Of a stretch of 6,357 bases of DNA, positions 4,341 to 6,357 are shown piece by piece. A model generated the notes under the pieces. The model did not search any database. It worked only from the letters and a program-made list of their open reading frames with translations, and was not told where the DNA came from. A program made the position numbers and the translations under genes. Within the stretch, counting starts at the first letter, position 1. Each line of letters opens with the position of its first letter. Origin of the DNA: Salinibacterium sp. (GTDB lineage Bacteria; Actinomycetota; Actinomycetes; Actinomycetales; Microbacteriaceae); NCBI GenBank assembly GCA_025352485.1, contig JANXTJ010000230.1, positions 1-6,357 of the forward strand, written 5' to 3'.

Positions 4341-5239
4341 ACGGCAGCTGCGGCGGGCGGTCGGCCGCCCACGATTCCCACCGCTCGGGATGCCACGGCC
4401 GCCCCCGCGCGGGCAGCCGCCGTCACATCGTCCGACCGCACCCACTCCCCGAGGTATCCGGCGCAGAAGGCATCCCCGGCTCCGGTCGGATCGACAATGG
4501 AAGCCTCTGTGGCAGCAAAGCGCATCGTCTGCCCCTCGTGAAAGACGACCACGCCGGCGACCCCTAAGGTCAACACCACCGTGCCGAAGCTCGCGCCGAG
4601 CGCCGCGACGATGTGCTCTGGCGCTTCCCTGCCGGTGAGCAGCCTGCCCTCATCGAGGCTGGGAAAGATGATGTCAGCGCCATCAATGGCGGCGAAAAAT
4701 TCGGCCACCCCGTAGTCGGCGATGAAGCCGGCCGAACCCGGGTCGACCGAAACCGTGACCCCGAGGGCTTTCGCCCGCGCAATCAAGTCGGCGATGCCAT
4801 GCGCCCCTGCGTCGTTGAGCAGGGTGTGGCCGGTCACGTGCAGCACAGCACTGTCGACCAGGAGCTCGTCGCCGATCCAGGCCGGATCGAGGCGGGCATT
4901 CGCACCACGCTCGGTGAGCATGGTGCGCTGCTGCCCGGCGACGATCACCACGATCGCGCCGGTGGGCAGCTCCTGCTGTCCGCGCAATTGGGCCGTGACG
5001 TTATGCGCTCTGAGCAGCGCCGTATGCCGGTCAACGTCGGCCGTGTTGACGGCGCCGAAGAAGTGGGTCTCGGCGCCGAGCGAGCCCAACCATGCTGCGG
5101 TGTTGGCAGCCGAGCCGCCGGCCCGGAAGCGGATGGCTGACGCGGTGTCGGTGTCATCCCGGATCGGACCGAGCGGTATCGCGACCACGTCGTCGATCAC
5201 ATCGCCGAAACAGACGACGCGCGTGCGGCCCTTAGCCAT
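4337..5239 (-). CDS. psuK: PfkB-family sugar kinase, probable pseudouridine kinase PsuK
   Basis: This 300-residue ribokinase/PfkB-fold kinase is proposed to phosphorylate pseudouridine with ATP to pseudouridine 5'-phosphate, the substrate of PsuG. The N-terminal PfkB region has FGDVIDD (11-17) and the substrate-binding glycine motif GGSAANTA (41-48). The C-terminal signature DPTGAGDAFCAGYLGEW (250-266) carries the anion hole GAGD with catalytic base D256. The usual N-x-x-E motif is replaced by PSLDEG. Substrate assignment rests on context: its ATG overlaps the end of psuG by 8 bp (ATGGCTAA), implying translational coupling. PfkB paralogues are hard to separate by sequence, so another ribose-like or nucleoside substrate is possible. 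It is the last gene of the operon, and its stop overlaps the phrB stop convergently. Confidence 0.85.
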   Translation of the reverse strand: MAKGRTRVVCFGDVIDDVVAIPLGPIRDDTDTASAIRFRAGGSAANTAAWLGSLGAETHFFGAVNTADVDRHTALLRAHNVTAQLRGQQELPTGAIVVIVAGQQRTMLTERGANARLDPAWIGDELLVDSAVLHVTGHTLLNDAGAHGIADLIARAKALGVTVSVDPGSAGFIADYGVAEFFAAIDGADIIFPSLDEGRLLTGREAPEHIVAALGASFGTVVLTLGVAGVVVFHEGQTMRFAATEASIVDPTGAGDAFCAGYLGEWVRSDDVTAAARAGAAVASRAVGIVGGRPPAAAAV

Positions 5240-6146
5240 TCAGGGCCGACCAGGCCGTCGCGATCTGCGCGGCGACGCGCACGTTGTTGCGCGCGAGATC
5301 GAGGTTCACCTCGAGGCTGCGGCCGCCGGAGAGTTCGACGATCTTCAGCAGCAAAAACGGGGTGACCGCTTTGCCGGTGACGCCGGCCTGGGCTGCGAGC
5401 GCAAGGGCCTCGGCGAGCACCCGATCGTGTTCCGTCGGATCCCACTGCTGAGCCAGCGGGATCGGGTTAGCCACCACGATGCCCTGACCGTGGCCGAGCG
5501 CATCCTGAGCCTTCATGACCTCGGCGACCTGGGCGGCGTTCTCGACCGACCAGTCGAGGGTGAACGATGACTCCCGCAACCAGAAGCTGGGGAAGATTGT
5601 CGTGCCGAAACCGATCACCGGAACGCTCAAAGTCTCGAGACGCTCGAGCGTTGCCGCGATATCGAGCACCGACTTCACGCCGGCAGACACGACGGTGATG
5701 GCGGTGACCGCCAGCGTCGACAGGTCGGCCGACTCGTCGAAACTCTCGCTCGCCCCGCGGTGCACCCCGCCCAGACCCCCGGTCGCGAACACGCGGATGC
5801 CGGCGAGCGCCGCCAGGTGCGACGTGGCCGCCACGGTCGTGGCTGCGCTTGTCCCTCTCGCGGCGATGATGGGGAGGTCGCGCACGCTGGCTTTGGCGAG
5901 CTCGTCCTCCGAGATCCGTCGCACACCTTCGGCGTCGAGGCCGATCTGGGGCACGCCGTCCAAGACGGCGATCGTCGCGGGGGTGACGCCGGCATCCCGC
6001 AGGATCGCCTCGAACTCACGGGCAGCTTCGTGGTTTCGCGGGCGCGGTAGCCCATGGGAGATGATCGTGGATTCGAGGGCGACGACAGGGCGATTGGCGG
6101 CCAGCGCGGCGGCAACTTCGTCGGAGACGTGGAAAGAGTTCGGCAT
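5232..6146 (-). CDS. psuG: PsuG, pseudouridine-5'-phosphate glycosidase
   Basis: PsuG cleaves the C-C glycosidic bond of pseudouridine 5'-phosphate to give uracil and ribose 5-phosphate. It is a Mn-dependent enzyme that works through a lysine imine with the ribose. The 304-residue product is full length and aligns well with the remembered E. coli sequence at a constant offset of eight. It has VALESTIISHGLPRP with E25 (E31 in E. coli), the Schiff-base lysine K85 (K93) before RDLP, FATGGLGGVHRGA (120-132), the metal ligand D141 (D149), and N281 (N289) in the C-terminal NLDLARNN stretch. VANPIP and TPFLL are also conserved. The ATG at 6146 has a strong purine block AGGGGG five to ten bases upstream. 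psuK is translationally coupled behind it, and the released uracil can feed Upp. Confidence 0.96.
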   Translation of the reverse strand: MPNSFHVSDEVAAALAANRPVVALESTIISHGLPRPRNHEAAREFEAILRDAGVTPATIAVLDGVPQIGLDAEGVRRISEDELAKASVRDLPIIAARGTSAATTVAATSHLAALAGIRVFATGGLGGVHRGASESFDESADLSTLAVTAITVVSAGVKSVLDIAATLERLETLSVPVIGFGTTIFPSFWLRESSFTLDWSVENAAQVAEVMKAQDALGHGQGIVVANPIPLAQQWDPTEHDRVLAEALALAAQAGVTGKAVTPFLLLKIVELSGGRSLEVNLDLARNNVRVAAQIATAWSALNG

Positions 6147-6150
6147 GATT

Positions 6151-6162
6151 CCCCCTAATTTA
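6151..6162 (-). promoter_or_regulatory. psuG ribosome site and possible -10 element
   Basis: On the minus strand AGGGGG (6156-6151) precedes the psuG ATG by four bases, a usable if closely spaced Shine-Dalgarno. Directly upstream, TAAATT (6162-6157) resembles a -10 box. If that box were used, transcription would start near 6150 and exclude the AGGGGG, so the two readings compete. No clear -35 sits 16-18 bp further out. The AGGGGG ribosome site with a more distant promoter is at least as likely. Confidence 0.4.
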
Positions 6163-6220
6163 CGCGAGGGATCGCGGCGCGATGACCGACACCGAGCGGG
6201 CTTCCATGCACGACGGCAAT

Positions 6221-6249
6221 CCGGCCCTCGGCAGGGTTGCCGGGGCCGG
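6221..6249 (-). terminator. Strong hairpin after the left-most codon of the upstream minus-strand gene
   Basis: CCGGCCC-T-CGGCA (6221-6233) pairs with TGCCG-GGGCCGG (6238-6249) around a GGGT loop: 12 pairs with a single bulged T. On the minus strand it lies nine bases after the stop codon of the partial gene at 6259, the usual place for a terminator, and about 75 bp before psuG. No U-run follows, so termination may be partial or of the U-less kind. It suggests that psuG-psuK can be transcribed separately from the gene upstream. Confidence 0.5.
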
Positions 6250-6258
6250 GGCCGCTGA

Positions 6259-6357
6259 CTACTTCGCGATCACCGCGTCTTCGTTCGAACTCTCCGCCGC
6301 CGCAAAAATTGCGTCATCATCTTCCACGTGGCCAGAATCAAGTCGCTCGACGATGAC
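6259..6357 (-). CDS. C-terminus of an unidentified acidic protein, partial
   Basis: The frame is open from the window edge to a TAG (6261-6259), giving the last 32 residues of a protein whose start lies beyond the window. The tail is acidic (ERLDSGHVEDDDAIFAAAES..., ending EDAVIAK). I do not recognise the family, and nothing in this fragment gives a function. Support for a real gene is the open frame in the direction of psuG, the non-random acidic/Ala composition, and the strong hairpin just after the stop. An overlapping plus-strand frame from ATG 6182 is also open, but its Ser-rich translation is what the antisense of acidic codons would give. If real, this gene lies 112 bp upstream of psuG and might share its pathway. 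Confidence 0.5.
   Translation of the reverse strand, partial: VIVERLDSGHVEDDDAIFAAAESSNEDAVIAK

Noticed and set aside
4722..5570. Long plus-strand open frame across psuK and psuG (282 codons)
   Set aside because: It is antisense to two well-supported coupled genes and its translation is Ser/Arg/Pro-rich without motifs.
6182..6357. Plus-strand open frame from ATG 6182, divergent from psuG
   Set aside because: Its translation is low-complexity and Ser-rich, as expected from the antisense of the acidic minus-strand tail, and it runs through the 12-pair hairpin at 6221-6249. It remains open at the window edge, so it is not fully excluded.

Overview
This is a chromosomal segment of a high-GC actinobacterium. 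The Upp sequence, the gene set and the many transcription starts at or next to start codons fit the Microbacteriaceae (Leifsonia/Cryobacterium/Salinibacterium type). That placement is by recognition, not by a search. There is no sign of a mobile element, CRISPR array, rRNA or tRNA.

Layout from left to right. The window opens with the last 37 codons of a probable cation diffusion facilitator transporter (+). tadA (tRNA adenosine deaminase, -) converges on it. upp (uracil phosphoribosyltransferase, +) diverges from tadA, with only 14 bp between the two start codons. A 282-bp gap after upp holds the most interesting element: a strong promoter that starts transcription at the ATG of a 26-codon ORF ending in Cys-Cys-Arg-Met-Cys-Ala. 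Two mutually exclusive hairpins follow it. This looks like a cysteine-sensing leader peptide and attenuator for the next gene, which encodes an orphan OmpR-type winged-helix protein without a receiver domain. A MmcQ/YjbR-family gene (-) converges on that regulator.

A 358-bp divergent intergenic region follows. It is visibly more AT-rich in its middle and carries a perfect 13-bp hairpin. phrB (class I photolyase, +) comes next; its best start is a leaderless GTG. phrB converges on a psuG-psuK operon (-), in which the psuK start overlaps the psuG end by 8 bp. PsuK phosphorylates pseudouridine, and PsuG splits pseudouridine 5'-phosphate into ribose 5-phosphate and uracil. The window ends in the C-terminus of an unidentified acidic protein (-), followed by a strong hairpin that separates it from psuG.

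Functionally, PsuK, PsuG and Upp make a plausible route from RNA-derived pseudouridine to UMP, although upp lies about 4 kb from the other two in a separate transcription unit. tadA and phrB are RNA-modification and DNA-repair housekeeping genes. Well-placed -10 elements sit 5-7 bases before the start codons of upp, the Cys leader, the yjbR gene and phrB, so leaderless transcription looks common here. The three tail-to-tail gene pairs are packed within 10 bp or overlap, with no recognisable terminator between them.
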